A DNA stretch of 64,000 nucleotides from Agrobacterium vaccinii (GCF_021310995.1 NZ_CP054150.1:806001-870000), one strand, 5' to 3'; shown: positions 33,005 to 43,180, counted from the first letter of the stretch. Notes: generated by a model from the sequence alone, not told the origin. A program made the numbers and translations.

Positions 33005-35974
33005 TTGCAAAATGCCGCAACCGTCGAAAGACGGCTTGAAGACGTGCAGTCGGGGGTGATCCGCCCTTATACACAGACGGAGCTGAAATCCGTTCTCTCT
33101 ACTTTGAAGGATATCGGCAAAAGCGAGCCGGATGTCGCGGCGCTTCTGGCGAGCGACAGGCCGCTCAAGGATTTCGTCGCGCAGGCATTGTCATTGTCTC
33201 CCTATCTGCGGGACGCTGCGGTGGCCGATGAGGGGTTGCTGACGCTGGCCATATCTGGACCGCTGGATGCAACACTCGCGCGTTTGGTCGAGGATGCCCG
33301 CAATTGCTGGCGACCTGATGATGAGGGCGCCCTGCCGAGCGAGGCCGAGGTGATGACCCAGCTGCGGATTGCCAAACGACGACTGTCCTTTATAGCGGCA
33401 CTTGCCGATCTGGCGCGGGTCTTCGTGGCAAGAGATACGACCCGATGGTTGAGCGATATGGCCGACGCCAGTCTGGCGGCGGCTATCGATCACTTGCTTC
33501 TGGCCAACCACCACAGCGGCAAGCTGACGCTGAAGAATCTGGATGCGCCGAGTGAGGGCTCTGGCCTGATCGTGCTGGGCATGGGCAAGCTGGGTGCGCA
33601 GGAGCTGAATTATTCCTCCGATATCGATGCCGTTGTATTCTTCGAGCCATCCTCCGGCATCATCCCCGACCCGCTGGATGCGTTGGAAATCTTTGGACGC
33701 ATGATGCGCCGCCTGATCCGTATCATGCAGGAGCGGACGGCGGATGGTTATGTCTTCAGAACCGACCTGCGGCTTCGTCCGGACCCCGGCTCGACGCCGC
33801 TGGCCATACCCGTCGAGGCGGCGCTGACCTATTATGAGGGCAGGGGGCAGAACTGGGAGCGTGCGGCCTATATCAAGGCGCGGCCGGTGGCAGGGGACAT
33901 CAAGGCGGGTGAAAGCTTCCTGCGGGAACTGACGCCCTTCGTGTTTCGCAAGTATCTGGATTATGCGGCGATTGCCGATATCCACTCCATCAAGCGGCAG
34001 ATACATGCGCATAAGGGCCATGGCGCGATTGCGGTGAAGGGGCACAATGTGAAGCTCGGTCGCGGTGGTATTCGTGAGATCGAATTCTTCGCGCAGACGC
34101 AGCAGTTGATTGCGGGCGGGCGGATGGCACCGCTGCGGGTGCGCTCGACGCAGGAAGCATTGGCGGCGCTGACGGAGGCGAAGTGGATCGATGCCAGCAC
34201 GCGCGACAAGCTGACGGATGCCTACTGGTTTCTGCGCGAGGTGGAACACCGCATCCAGATGGTGCGCGACGAGCAGACGCATATTCTGCCCGATACCGAG
34301 GCGGAGCTGAAACGCATCGCCTTCATGCTGGGCTTTGCCGATACCAAGGCGTTTTCCGAAAAGCTGGAAACGGTGCTGCGGTTGGTGGAGCGGAAATATT
34401 CGGCGCTGTTCGAGCAGGAAACCAAACTTTCGGGCGAAAGCGGCAATCTGGTCTTTACCGGCCAGAAGGATGACCCTGATACGCTGAAGACGCTGGCAAG
34501 GCTTGGCTTCGAGCGCCCCGAATCCATGTCGGGCGTCATCCGCACATGGCACAATGGGCGTTACCGCGCCACGCAATCCGTCGAGGCGCGGGAGCGATTG
34601 ACGGAGCTGACGCCGGAGCTATTGCAGGCTTTCGGCAAGAGCAAGCGGGCCGATGAGGCGTTATTGCGGTTCGACAATTTCCTGTCCGGTCTGCCTGCCG
34701 GTATTCAGCTTTTTTCGCTGCTGGGCAACAATCCGGCGCTTCTCTCGCTGCTGGTGACGATCATGTCGTCTGCGCCTCGACTGGCAGAAATTATCGCTGC
34801 GCGCCCGCATGTGTTCGATGGCATGCTGGACCCGGCGCTGATGACGGAAATCCCGACACGCGAGTATCTCGGCCAGCGCATGCAGGGCTTTTTGGCACCG
34901 GCGCGGCACTATGAAGACATTCTCGACCGGCTGCGAATCTTTGCTGCCGAACAGCGCTTCCTGATCGGTGTGCGGCTGCTGACGGGTGCCATCAGGGGAG
35001 AGGTTGCCGCGCGGGCCTTCACCTACCTTGCCGATCTGGTGATCGAAGCTGCGGTGAAGGCTGTGATGGCTGAGATGGAAGCTGCACATGGCAGATATCC
35101 TGGCGGTCGTGTCGCGATCGTCGGCATGGGCAAGCTTGGCTCGTTCGAGCTAACGGCGGGCTCAGATGTCGATCTGATTCTGCTGTATGATTATGACGAT
35201 GCGGCGTCCGAATCCGATGGGGCGAAGCCGCTGGATGCGGTCCGATATTTCACCCGCATAACGCAAAGGCTGATTTCGGCTCTCTCAGCGCCGACTGCGG
35301 AAGGTGTGCTCTACGAAGTCGATATGCGGCTGCGGCCTTCCGGCAACAAGGGGCCGGTGGCGACGCGCATTTCCACCTTCGAGAAGTACCAGCGCGAGGA
35401 GGCATGGACATGGGAGCACCTGGCGCTGTCCCGCGCACGGTTGATCTGCGGCGATGCCTCGCTGATTGAGGATGCCGAACGCATCATTGCATCCGTTCTC
35501 TCGCAGACGCGGGATGTGGCGAAGATTGCGGCTGACGTGGCCGAGATGCGCAAGCTGATCGGCGAGGAAAAGCCGCCTGCCAATGGTTGGGATTTCAAGC
35601 TGATACCCGGCGGTCTGGTCGATCTGGAGTTCATCGCGCAATATCTGACGCTGGTTGCGCCCGCAAAGGACCTGCCGCCGCATGTGTCCGGGGAAAGCAC
35701 GGCAGATGTTTGGAAACGCGTCGCGGCAGGCGCGATGGAGCCGCAGACCTATGACGACTGCATGGCTGCGCTCAATCTTTTTACTGAACTTTCCCAGATC
35801 ATCCGCCTGTGCATCGACAGCGATTTCGAACCGAAGCAAGCGCCTGCCGGGCTGATCGACCTCGTCTGCCGTGCCGGTGATTGCCCTGATATCGGCACGC
35901 TGGAAGGTGAGGTGAAGCGGTTGTCGAAAACTGTGCGGAAGGCGTTTTCTGCGGTTGTGGCGGCAAAGGACTAA
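33005..35974 (+). CDS. glnE: Bifunctional glutamine synthetase adenylyltransferase/deadenylase GlnE
   Basis: The 989-residue enzyme has two nucleotidyltransferase domains. The first has GMGKLGAQELNYSSDIDAVVFFE (about residues 195-217) for deadenylylation; the second has GMGKLGSFELTAGSDVDLILLYDYD (about residues 706-730) for adenylylation. It switches glutamine synthetase activity in response to PII proteins. The start is TTG after AAGGGAGAGAGACA; no ATG gives a full N-terminus. Length matches rhizobial GlnE. Confidence 0.95.
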   Translation: MQNAATVERRLEDVQSGVIRPYTQTELKSVLSTLKDIGKSEPDVAALLASDRPLKDFVAQALSLSPYLRDAAVADEGLLTLAISGPLDATLARLVEDARNCWRPDDEGALPSEAEVMTQLRIAKRRLSFIAALADLARVFVARDTTRWLSDMADASLAAAIDHLLLANHHSGKLTLKNLDAPSEGSGLIVLGMGKLGAQELNYSSDIDAVVFFEPSSGIIPDPLDALEIFGRMMRRLIRIMQERTADGYVFRTDLRLRPDPGSTPLAIPVEAALTYYEGRGQNWERAAYIKARPVAGDIKAGESFLRELTPFVFRKYLDYAAIADIHSIKRQIHAHKGHGAIAVKGHNVKLGRGGIREIEFFAQTQQLIAGGRMAPLRVRSTQEALAALTEAKWIDASTRDKLTDAYWFLREVEHRIQMVRDEQTHILPDTEAELKRIAFMLGFADTKAFSEKLETVLRLVERKYSALFEQETKLSGESGNLVFTGQKDDPDTLKTLARLGFERPESMSGVIRTWHNGRYRATQSVEARERLTELTPELLQAFGKSKRADEALLRFDNFLSGLPAGIQLFSLLGNNPALLSLLVTIMSSAPRLAEIIAARPHVFDGMLDPALMTEIPTREYLGQRMQGFLAPARHYEDILDRLRIFAAEQRFLIGVRLLTGAIRGEVAARAFTYLADLVIEAAVKAVMAEMEAAHGRYPGGRVAIVGMGKLGSFELTAGSDVDLILLYDYDDAASESDGAKPLDAVRYFTRITQRLISALSAPTAEGVLYEVDMRLRPSGNKGPVATRISTFEKYQREEAWTWEHLALSRARLICGDASLIEDAERIIASVLSQTRDVAKIAADVAEMRKLIGEEKPPANGWDFKLIPGGLVDLEFIAQYLTLVAPAKDLPPHVSGESTADVWKRVAAGAMEPQTYDDCMAALNLFTELSQIIRLCIDSDFEPKQAPAGLIDLVCRAGDCPDIGTLEGEVKRLSKTVRKAFSAVVAAKD

Positions 35975-36012
35975 ATTATAGGATGTACCAGCCTCAAGCT
36001 GGAGATGAGCAG

Positions 36013-36411
36013 ATGATTGGATACACCATGGTTGGCACGACGGATCTGGACCGTGCTGTGCTGTTCTACGATCCGATTTTTACAGAGATGGGACTGAAGC
36101 AGTGCTACAAAGACGAGCAGGTTGCATTCTGGGGTGACAAGAGCGATGTCAACGCGCCACGTTTTGCAACGGGTTATCCCTTCGATGGTGGCACGGCTGG
36201 TGTTGGCAACGGCACGATGACGGCGTTCGTGATCGATGGTTCCGATACGATCGATCGGCTGCACGGACTTGCCATGGCAAATGGCGGATCGGATGAGGGT
36301 GCGCCGGGCCTGCGCCCGGATTACGGCGAAGGCTTTTACGCCGCCTATGTCCGCGATCCCGATGGCAACAAGATCGCATTCGTTTGCTACGACGTTAACA
36401 AGAGCGGCTGA
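36013..36411 (+). CDS. VOC (glyoxalase/bleomycin-resistance) family protein
   Basis: The 132-residue protein starts MIGYTMVGTTDLDRAVLFYDPIF and ends YVRDPDGNKIAFVCYDV, the two halves of a VOC fold with metal-ligand-like residues near both ends. The substrate is unknown. The ATG at 36013 is favoured over 35983 because GGAG lies eight bases upstream; a small hairpin (CCAGC/GCTGG, 35990-36004) partly contains that site and could modulate translation. The gene stands alone between glnE and a phosphoesterase. Confidence 0.82.
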   Translation: MIGYTMVGTTDLDRAVLFYDPIFTEMGLKQCYKDEQVAFWGDKSDVNAPRFATGYPFDGGTAGVGNGTMTAFVIDGSDTIDRLHGLAMANGGSDEGAPGLRPDYGEGFYAAYVRDPDGNKIAFVCYDVNKSG

Positions 36412-36553
36412 GGGTTCTCGGACTGCGAATAAATGACGAAATCATTGACTTGGCCGTTTGACGCACCAGATGACCAAGACGGGCATTGGCCCTTGGCGGA
36501 CTGATCTGCCGGGCGGCCAAGTTCGTAATAAGATGTTTAGCAAAGGCGCATTT

Positions 36554-37672
36554 ATGTTTCATCTGATCTTCGGACTGCCGTGGCTGCTAGTGGTGATACG
36601 CTTCATCCAGCCGCTTCCCTGGATTTTGTCCGTCAAGGTGTCGCTTGCGATCCTTCTTCTCATCGGGTCTCAATATCTGCTGTTCAACCGTCTTTCGTCC
36701 GGTTCGGTGTTTTCCCCTGAGTTCCCGAGGGTGCTGGTCATCGCCTTCAACGTTGTGATGGGCACGGTCATCCTGCTTGCATTCTTTCAGATTGCGCTAG
36801 ATCTGGTCTCGTTGGTCCTGCTTCCATTCAAGGGCCATTTTCCACGAGCGCCGGTGGGCCTGCGATACGCCATGGGTATCGTCGCTTTCGGCATGGCGGG
36901 TTTGGGCGTCAGTCAGGCCATTCGCGTTCCACCGCTCAAAGATATCGAGATACAGATAAAAGGCCTGCCAGCAGCCTTCGACGGCTACCAGATGGTGCAA
37001 CTGACAGACCTGCACATCAGCCGACTGTTTTCCACAGGCTGGGCCGAAAAGGTGGTGGCCAAGACGAATGCGCTGAACGCCGATCTCATCGTCATCACGG
37101 GTGACCTGATTGATGGCAATATTCAGAGCCGTCGGGGTGATATCGCGCCACTTGCCAATCTCAAGGCAAAGGACGGCGTCTACACCATTCCGGGCAACCA
37201 CGAATACTTCTTTGGCTACGAAGACTGGATGAAGTATTACGAGGGGCTGAACATGAAGACGCTGGCCAACGGCCATGCGATCATCGAGCGGGGCGGGGCG
37301 AAAATCGTTATCGCTGGAGTGACCGATCTGTCGTCATCGAGAACCGGCGCTCCCCCTCCCGATATCGCGGCGGCGCTGAATGGCGCGCCGGAGATTGCGC
37401 CGGTGATCTTGCTGGATCACCAGCCAAAGGAGGCGGCGCGCAACGCGGCTGCGGGCGTTGCCGTGCAGCTTTCCGGCCACACGCATGGTGGCATGGTTCT
37501 GGGTCTCAAAAACCTCGTCGCGCGCGCCAATAACGGCCTCGTATCTGGTTTCTATCAGATCGGTGGCATGCAGCTCTACGTCAACAACGGCACGGCGCTT
37601 TGGCCAGGATTTGCGATACGCCTGGGAGTTCCGTCGGAGCTCACGCGGATCACGTTGCGCCGTGCGGGGTGA
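36554..37672 (+). CDS. Membrane-anchored metallophosphoesterase
   Basis: The protein has about four N-terminal membrane segments (first about 110 residues) and a YkuE/YaeI-like calcineurin domain with the metal-binding motifs QLTDLHISR, ITGDLIDGN, IPGNHEYF and LSGHTHGGM. Such enzymes hydrolyse phosphodiesters, in some bacteria in lipid or envelope metabolism; the substrate here is unknown. Candidate starts are 36458, 36533 and 36554; the last, MFHLIFGLPWLL with AAAGG upstream, places the first membrane segment right at the N-terminus. The gene converges on pleC with a 24-base gap. Confidence 0.82.
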   Translation: MFHLIFGLPWLLVVIRFIQPLPWILSVKVSLAILLLIGSQYLLFNRLSSGSVFSPEFPRVLVIAFNVVMGTVILLAFFQIALDLVSLVLLPFKGHFPRAPVGLRYAMGIVAFGMAGLGVSQAIRVPPLKDIEIQIKGLPAAFDGYQMVQLTDLHISRLFSTGWAEKVVAKTNALNADLIVITGDLIDGNIQSRRGDIAPLANLKAKDGVYTIPGNHEYFFGYEDWMKYYEGLNMKTLANGHAIIERGGAKIVIAGVTDLSSSRTGAPPPDIAAALNGAPEIAPVILLDHQPKEAARNAAAGVAVQLSGHTHGGMVLGLKNLVARANNGLVSGFYQIGGMQLYVNNGTALWPGFAIRLGVPSELTRITLRRAG

Positions 37673-37696
37673 CGATCAATCTCCCCGCCAAATCCA

Positions 37697-40024
37697 TCAG
37701 GCGGTTTCCGTGTTCGGAATGAACAGGGTGACCACAGTGCCCTTGCCGACGCAGGAGCGGATTTTCATGGTGCCGCCGTGCAGTTTGACCAGTGAGCGGG
37801 AGATGGCGAGGCCGAGGCCGGAGCCACCCTGGCTCTTGGCGTACTGGCTCTGAACCTGCTCGAAAGGCTGGCCGATTCTGTTGATGTTGGCTGAGGGGAT
37901 GCCGATGCCGGTATCGGCGATGGTCAGCATCAAACCCTTCTGGTGAATATGGGTGCGAAGTTCGACACGTCCGCCATCGCCTGTGAACTTTACTGCGTTC
38001 GAAAGCAGGTTGAGCATGATCTGCTTCATGGCGCGGCGGTCGCCGGTCATGTGCATGTCGCGGCAGACACGCTGCTGGATGGCGATGTTTTTCTGAGCGG
38101 CCTGAATGGCGGTGAGGCGAAGCGTTTCCTCGACCAGTGGTGCGAGATCGACCTTTTCGCGATTGATGCGCATGTGCCCGGCTTCGATCTTGGACATATC
38201 GAGAATGTCGTTGATGACGTTAAGCAGGTGCTTGCCGCTATCGTGAATGTCGCGGGCATATTCGCTGTATTTCGATGAACCGACGGGGCCGAACATTTCC
38301 GCAAGCAGAATTTCGGAGAAGCCGAGAATGGCGTTCAGCGGAGTGCGCAGTTCGTGGCTCATATTGGCGAGGAACTCGGATTTCGCCGTATTGGCCGCTT
38401 CCGCACGTTCCTTTTCAGCCTGATAATTGGCGTTGGCGTTGGACAGCTCGGTCTTCTGACGTTCCAGCTTGTGGCGGGAGGCGGAGAGATCGCCAATCGT
38501 CGCCATCAGGCGTTTTTCGGAGTCGCGCAGACGCTCTTCGTGGCGCTTGAGAAGGGTGATGTTTGTGCCGACCGAAACCAGACCGCCATCACGGGTGCGG
38601 CGTTCGTTGATCTGTAGCCAGCGCGCATCGGCAAGCTGAACTTCGGTGGTGCGGGAAAGGCCCGATTGATCCGGGTCCGCCACGCGACGTTCCACCACGG
38701 GGCGGCAGGCGGCGGCGTTGACGACGGAACGCTCGGTGCCAGCGACCAGCACGCTATCGGGTAGACCATAGGCCTGCTGGAAGTGGGCGTTGCACATCAC
38801 GAGACGATCATTCTTGTCCCAGAGGACGAAGGCTTCCGACGTGCTTTCGATGGCGTCCGCAAGACGCTGGTCGGCTTCTGCATAACGCTGGGCCAAGCGG
38901 TGCTGCTCAGTTACGTCCATGGCGATGCCGATGACGCGGGGGCCGTTCGAGGTGCGGATGACCTGAGCGCGGGCGCGGAGCCAGACGTAATGGCCGTGTG
39001 CATGGCGCATGCGGAAAATCTGGTCGATCTGGCGCAGGTCGCCACAGCCGACGGAACGGGCGAGTTCGTAGAGGTTGCCATCTTCCGAATGCATCATGCG
39101 GGCGGCATCGCTGAACGACAGCGGTTCGGTTCTAGGAGGAAGGCCGAGAATTTCGTAGAGCGAGGTGGACCAGAACATGCGACGGTTCGACAGATCGAAA
39201 TCCCAGAGGCCGCAGCGTCCGCGAGACAGAGCCGTCTCGACGCGCAGGTTGGATTCGACGAAGATTTCATCTGCCGTGCGAGCGCGCTTCACCTGCATGT
39301 AATAGGCGTAGAGAATGACCAGCAGAATGGCCGAGATGCCGGTAAATAGCGTGACGTTCATCGCCACTTCGCTGCGCCAGAACGAGCGGATCGGTTGCAG
39401 CGAACGCGCTGCGATGATCATGCCGCCATCCATGCCGAGGGGCAGCATCGTTGCGTAGTGGGCCGTGCCTTCGATATTGGTCTCAATGGTGCCTGGAGCG
39501 CCTGGGAAACGTCTGACAATGGCGATTTCCGGCAGGAGATTGGTCAGCGATGTGCCAAGGTAAAGCCCTGCATGTTTGCCGATGCCGCCGAAGATACGGC
39601 CATCATTGCCCGCGACCAGCAGCAGCGTGTCGTCATCGAGGCTGCCGACGGGGAAAGCGGTGCGCATCCGCGCTTCTGCAGCCCCTTGATCCTGCGTCAT
39701 GAACAGCGATTCAGCGCCGTTGAGCGATGCCTTGGCTGCCAGAGCGGAGAGGGCGGTGGCTTGCCGTGCGGATGCTTCCATGCGGCCAGATTCCGCGACG
39801 ATGCCGACCATGCGCGAGGCTGCCACGACGACCAGAAAGGCCAGAATGAGAACCGGTATGAGCCGCTTTAGCAGCACTTCCAATTGTGGTAACTGAAGAC
39901 TGCTTCTGGGCACTGTGGCAAATGCCGTCAGATATCCAGAAAGCTTTTCGCCCCATGCAGCTATGTCAGCAAATTTGGCATACGGGCGTTCATCGCCCGC
40001 GGTCGCCCGCCGCACGTTCGTCAT
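37697..40024 (-). CDS. pleC: Cell-cycle sensor kinase/phosphatase PleC
   Basis: The 775-residue protein has two membrane spans (about 55-75 and 221-243) with a periplasmic region between, two PAS regions (SRGRCGLWDFDLSNRRMFW and AIESTSEAFVLWDKNDR), a coiled coil, and a kinase core with NMSHELRTPLNAILGFSEI, NLLSNAVKFT, ADTGIGIP and GGSGLGLAISRSLV. Its C-terminus and gene neighbourhood (glnE, pepN) match rhizobial PleC (SMc02369 in Sinorhizobium meliloti). PleC dephosphorylates DivK at one pole and so influences CtrA. A CtrA-type box lies 97 bases upstream. Confidence 0.85.
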   Translation of the reverse strand: MTNVRRATAGDERPYAKFADIAAWGEKLSGYLTAFATVPRSSLQLPQLEVLLKRLIPVLILAFLVVVAASRMVGIVAESGRMEASARQATALSALAAKASLNGAESLFMTQDQGAAEARMRTAFPVGSLDDDTLLLVAGNDGRIFGGIGKHAGLYLGTSLTNLLPEIAIVRRFPGAPGTIETNIEGTAHYATMLPLGMDGGMIIAARSLQPIRSFWRSEVAMNVTLFTGISAILLVILYAYYMQVKRARTADEIFVESNLRVETALSRGRCGLWDFDLSNRRMFWSTSLYEILGLPPRTEPLSFSDAARMMHSEDGNLYELARSVGCGDLRQIDQIFRMRHAHGHYVWLRARAQVIRTSNGPRVIGIAMDVTEQHRLAQRYAEADQRLADAIESTSEAFVLWDKNDRLVMCNAHFQQAYGLPDSVLVAGTERSVVNAAACRPVVERRVADPDQSGLSRTTEVQLADARWLQINERRTRDGGLVSVGTNITLLKRHEERLRDSEKRLMATIGDLSASRHKLERQKTELSNANANYQAEKERAEAANTAKSEFLANMSHELRTPLNAILGFSEILLAEMFGPVGSSKYSEYARDIHDSGKHLLNVINDILDMSKIEAGHMRINREKVDLAPLVEETLRLTAIQAAQKNIAIQQRVCRDMHMTGDRRAMKQIMLNLLSNAVKFTGDGGRVELRTHIHQKGLMLTIADTGIGIPSANINRIGQPFEQVQSQYAKSQGGSGLGLAISRSLVKLHGGTMKIRSCVGKGTVVTLFIPNTETA

Positions 40025-40120
40025 TGTCCCGCCTTGATCTCCCCAGTGGAATTCGAAGCGCCGCCGCTCGAATCTGACACCAGTGAATCAAAGCTGATTC
40101 GGCTTGTCCAGAGCTTGAGG

Positions 40121-40136
40121 TTAAAAGAATTTTAAC
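40121..40136. promoter_or_regulatory. Full CtrA-type binding box upstream of pleC
   Basis: TTAA-AAGAATT-TTAAC matches the CtrA consensus TTAA-N7-TTAAC exactly and extends to GGTTAA...TTAACC, so it reads as a box on both strands. It lies in the pepN-pleC gap, 97 bases before the pleC start. Confidence 0.65.
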
Positions 40137-40172
40137 CCTTTGAACCGACTCCGTATTTTTTTGGGACAGGTC

Positions 40173-40196
40173 TGGCGGCCTGCTGAAAAGCCGCCA
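40173..40196 (-). terminator. Hairpin after pepN
   Basis: TGGCGGC and GCCGCCA form a 7-bp stem 14 bases after the pepN stop (minus strand). It has no T tract, so termination is only probable. Confidence 0.4.
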
Positions 40197-40209
40197 AACT
40201 CACGTAACG

Positions 40210-42858
40210 TCAAGCTTTTAGCACACGTTCGACGATGTCTCGAACGTCTGTCGAGAGTGCTGGAGCACGCTCGATTGTGGCCAGTGCATCGCGTGCGTGA
40301 TCGGCCCGAACAGGCTCCAGAGAGCGCCATGAGCGCATGGAGGTGAGGATGCGGGCAGCAAGCTGCGGATTGCGCTTGTCGATGCTGACGATCTGTTCGG
40401 CCAGGAAGCGGTAGGCTTCACCATCGGCACGATTGAAGCCGGTCGGATTTCCGAAGGCGAAGGTGCCGATGAGGGAGCGAACGCGGTTCGGATTGGTGGC
40501 GATGAAGTGCTTCGAGCTTGTCAGTTGCTTGATGCGGGCAAGCGCGCCATCGCCGGGAATAGCAGCCTGGATAGACAGCCACTTGTCCAGAACGAGAGCG
40601 TTATCGGCAAAACGGCTCTCGAAGGTTGCCAGTGCCTGCGTCGTCTCCGGTGCATCTGGGAAACGCTGTGTGAGAACGCTGAGCGCATGGGCCAGATCGG
40701 TCATGTTGGTTGCTGCGGCAAAGGTTGCTGCGGCGCGCTCCGGTGTCGATTGCGCAAACGACAGATAGCTCATGGCGCTGTTGCGCAGGGACCTGCGGCC
40801 AGCGCTTGTTGCATCCGGCGAATAGGCGCCCTTGTCTTCGAAATCAGCAAAGAGCGACGTGAAGGTTGCCAGACCTGCTTCGGCGATGGCTGTCATGGCA
40901 GCCTTGCGCGCGGTGTGGACGGCTTCTGGATCGTTGTTGCTGCCGATCTCGCGGGCCACATCGGCTTCGCTCGGCAATGCTAGCGCCTGCGCCCGGAAGG
41001 CAGGTTCCAGCGTTTCGTCGCCAGCAATTTCGATAAGCGTTGCGATGAAGGCTGAGTCGAACTCCACAGGGGCGCCAGCGCGCACGGCATGTGTTGCCTT
41101 GACGAGGTTTGGCATGGCCAATGCTGTGAGCGCCTGCCAGCGGGAGAACATATCCGTATCGTGGCGGGCGATCAGCACGAGGTCGTCAGTCGGCTGTTCC
41201 AGATGCAGGTTGATGGGCGCCGAGAAGCCGCGATTGAGCGACAGCGCCGGACGCGACGGTATGCCGGAAAACGTGAAGGTCTGGCTGCGTTCGGTCAGGT
41301 GCAGAACGCCATCGCGGTATTCACCACCTTCGACCTTCGACGGTTCGGCAATCTGGCCGTTGTCGAGGATGAGCGCGGTGGAAAGCGGAATGTGCAGCGG
41401 TTCTTTCTTGCTCTGGCCGGGCGTTGGCGGAACGGTCTGCTCCAGCGACAGCGTAAAGGTCGAGGCGGCGGCGTCGAAGGCCGTCGATACGCTGACAAGC
41501 GGCGTACCGGCCTGCACGTACCAGCGGAAGAACTGCTGGAGATCGCGACCGCTTGCCTCTTCGAAGCACTTGATGAAATCCTCAACCGTCGAGGCATCGC
41601 CATCGTGGCGCTCGAAGTAAAGGTCCATGCCCTTGCGCAGATCATCCGGGCCCAGAATGGTAGCGATCATGCCGGTGATCTCGGCACCCTTCTCGTAGAC
41701 GGTCGTGGTGTAAAAGTTGTTGATTTCGCGGTATTTATCCGGGCGTGGCGGATGCGCTAGCGGGCCGCCGTCTTCCGGGAACTGTTCCGACTTCAGGTGG
41801 CGCACATCGGCAATACGCTTGACGGCGCGCGAGCGCATGTCGGAAGAGAATTCCTGATCGCGATAGACGGTCAGGCCTTCCTTCAGGCAGAGCTGGAACC
41901 AGTCGCGGCAGGTGATGCGGTTGCCGGTCCAGTTGTGGAAATATTCGTGTGCGATGATGCGTTCGATATTGGCGTAATCGGTATCGGTCGCGGTCTCAGG
42001 GTCGGCCAAAACGTACTTGTCGTTGAAGACGTTGAGGCCCTTGTTTTCCATCGCGCCCATATTGAAATCGGACACGGCGACGATCATGAAAATATCCAGA
42101 TCGTATTCGCGACCGAAGCGCTCTTCGTCCCATTTCATGGAGCGTTTCAGAGCATCCATGGCGTAGGCCGCGCGCGGCTCCTTGCCGTGCTCGACATAAA
42201 TCTTCAACGCGACCTCACGACCGGACATGGTGGTGAATGTGTCTTCGATCAGACCGAGATCGCCAGCGACCAGCGCGAAGAGATAGCTTGGTTTGGGATG
42301 CGGATCGAACCATGCCGCAAAGTGGCGGCCTTCATCGTAATTGCCGCCACCAAGGAAATTGCCGTTCGACAGCAGGAAAGTATTGCCTTCTTTCGCCGCG
42401 ATGATGGTGATGGTGTAGGGCGCCAGAACGTCGGGACGATCAGGGAAATAGGTGATGCGGCGGAAGCCTTCGGCTTCGCACTGGGTGCAATAGACGCCGT
42501 TGGTGCGGTAAAGACCCATCAACTGCGTATTGGTTTCCGGGTTGATGTAGTTGGTGACGCAGATTTCGAACGGTTCTGCTGCGGGCAGATCGCGGATCGT
42601 CAGGCTATCCGGCGTCGCATCATATTGCGCTGCCGGAATGTCGATCTGGTCCAGAAGCAGACCTGATAGCGCAAGCTCATCGCCATCGAGAACCAGCGGT
42701 GCCGAGACATCGACGCCTTCGCGCCGATGAAAGATCAGCCGGGCTTCGACCTTGGTGTTTTGCGGATCGAGTTCGAAGGTGAGGTCAACTCGTTCGAGAA
42801 CGAAATCGAAAGGGCGATAATCCGCCAGGTGAACGATTTGGCCTATGTCTGTTCGCAT
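40210..42858 (-). CDS. pepN: Aminopeptidase N (M1 metallopeptidase)
   Basis: The 882-residue enzyme has the M1 substrate motif MGAMENKGLN and the zinc site IIAHEYFHNWTGN with the third ligand Glu in CLKEGLTVYRDQEF. It removes N-terminal residues from peptides in the cytoplasm. The ATG at 42858 (MRTDIGQIVHL, preceded by AGGAATAG) is preferred over the GTG-side extension to 42888. A C-terminal helical domain completes the usual E. coli PepN-type length. pleC follows on the same strand after 185 bases. Confidence 0.94.
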   Translation of the reverse strand: MRTDIGQIVHLADYRPFDFVLERVDLTFELDPQNTKVEARLIFHRREGVDVSAPLVLDGDELALSGLLLDQIDIPAAQYDATPDSLTIRDLPAAEPFEICVTNYINPETNTQLMGLYRTNGVYCTQCEAEGFRRITYFPDRPDVLAPYTITIIAAKEGNTFLLSNGNFLGGGNYDEGRHFAAWFDPHPKPSYLFALVAGDLGLIEDTFTTMSGREVALKIYVEHGKEPRAAYAMDALKRSMKWDEERFGREYDLDIFMIVAVSDFNMGAMENKGLNVFNDKYVLADPETATDTDYANIERIIAHEYFHNWTGNRITCRDWFQLCLKEGLTVYRDQEFSSDMRSRAVKRIADVRHLKSEQFPEDGGPLAHPPRPDKYREINNFYTTTVYEKGAEITGMIATILGPDDLRKGMDLYFERHDGDASTVEDFIKCFEEASGRDLQQFFRWYVQAGTPLVSVSTAFDAAASTFTLSLEQTVPPTPGQSKKEPLHIPLSTALILDNGQIAEPSKVEGGEYRDGVLHLTERSQTFTFSGIPSRPALSLNRGFSAPINLHLEQPTDDLVLIARHDTDMFSRWQALTALAMPNLVKATHAVRAGAPVEFDSAFIATLIEIAGDETLEPAFRAQALALPSEADVAREIGSNNDPEAVHTARKAAMTAIAEAGLATFTSLFADFEDKGAYSPDATSAGRRSLRNSAMSYLSFAQSTPERAAATFAAATNMTDLAHALSVLTQRFPDAPETTQALATFESRFADNALVLDKWLSIQAAIPGDGALARIKQLTSSKHFIATNPNRVRSLIGTFAFGNPTGFNRADGEAYRFLAEQIVSIDKRNPQLAARILTSMRSWRSLEPVRADHARDALATIERAPALSTDVRDIVERVLKA

Positions 42859-42890
42859 GACTATTCCTGAATGAACCTTGTCTGCCACGA

Positions 42891-42919
42891 TTCAGGTTTC
42901 ATGCCGCATGCCACCTGAA
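42891..42919. promoter_or_regulatory. Inverted repeat TTCAGGT...ACCTGAA upstream of pepN
   Basis: A perfect 7-bp inverted repeat with a 15-base spacer lies 33 bases before the pepN start. An operator or attenuating hairpin is possible. The rest of 42859-43194 is AT-rich (43010-43140) with no recognisable gene. Confidence 0.3.
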
Positions 42920-43160
42920 AGTAAAATTGAAAGAGGGTCACATACATGTGAAATTCGCAAGACATGATGTCCTGCGTGTTGTCCTCGCCAGACCAACCGC
43001 TCAGAGAGGATCAATGAATGTGTCTCGCATTGGCACATCATTCCATTAAATGTTGAACGATTACTGAAATTATCGCCGTGCCAGAATTATATTATGATAA
43101 AATATTCACTTGGTTATCAATTCTATTAGAACAGGCTGCATGACCTCGATTTTATGCTGC

Positions 43161-43180
43161 CGCCCCGAAAAGCCGGGGCG
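43161..43180 (-). terminator. Hairpin terminator after the MCP-like gene
   Basis: CGCCCCG-AAAAGC-CGGGGCG, 14 bases beyond the stop of the minus-strand gene at 43195. The stem is strong, the T tract weak. Confidence 0.55.
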
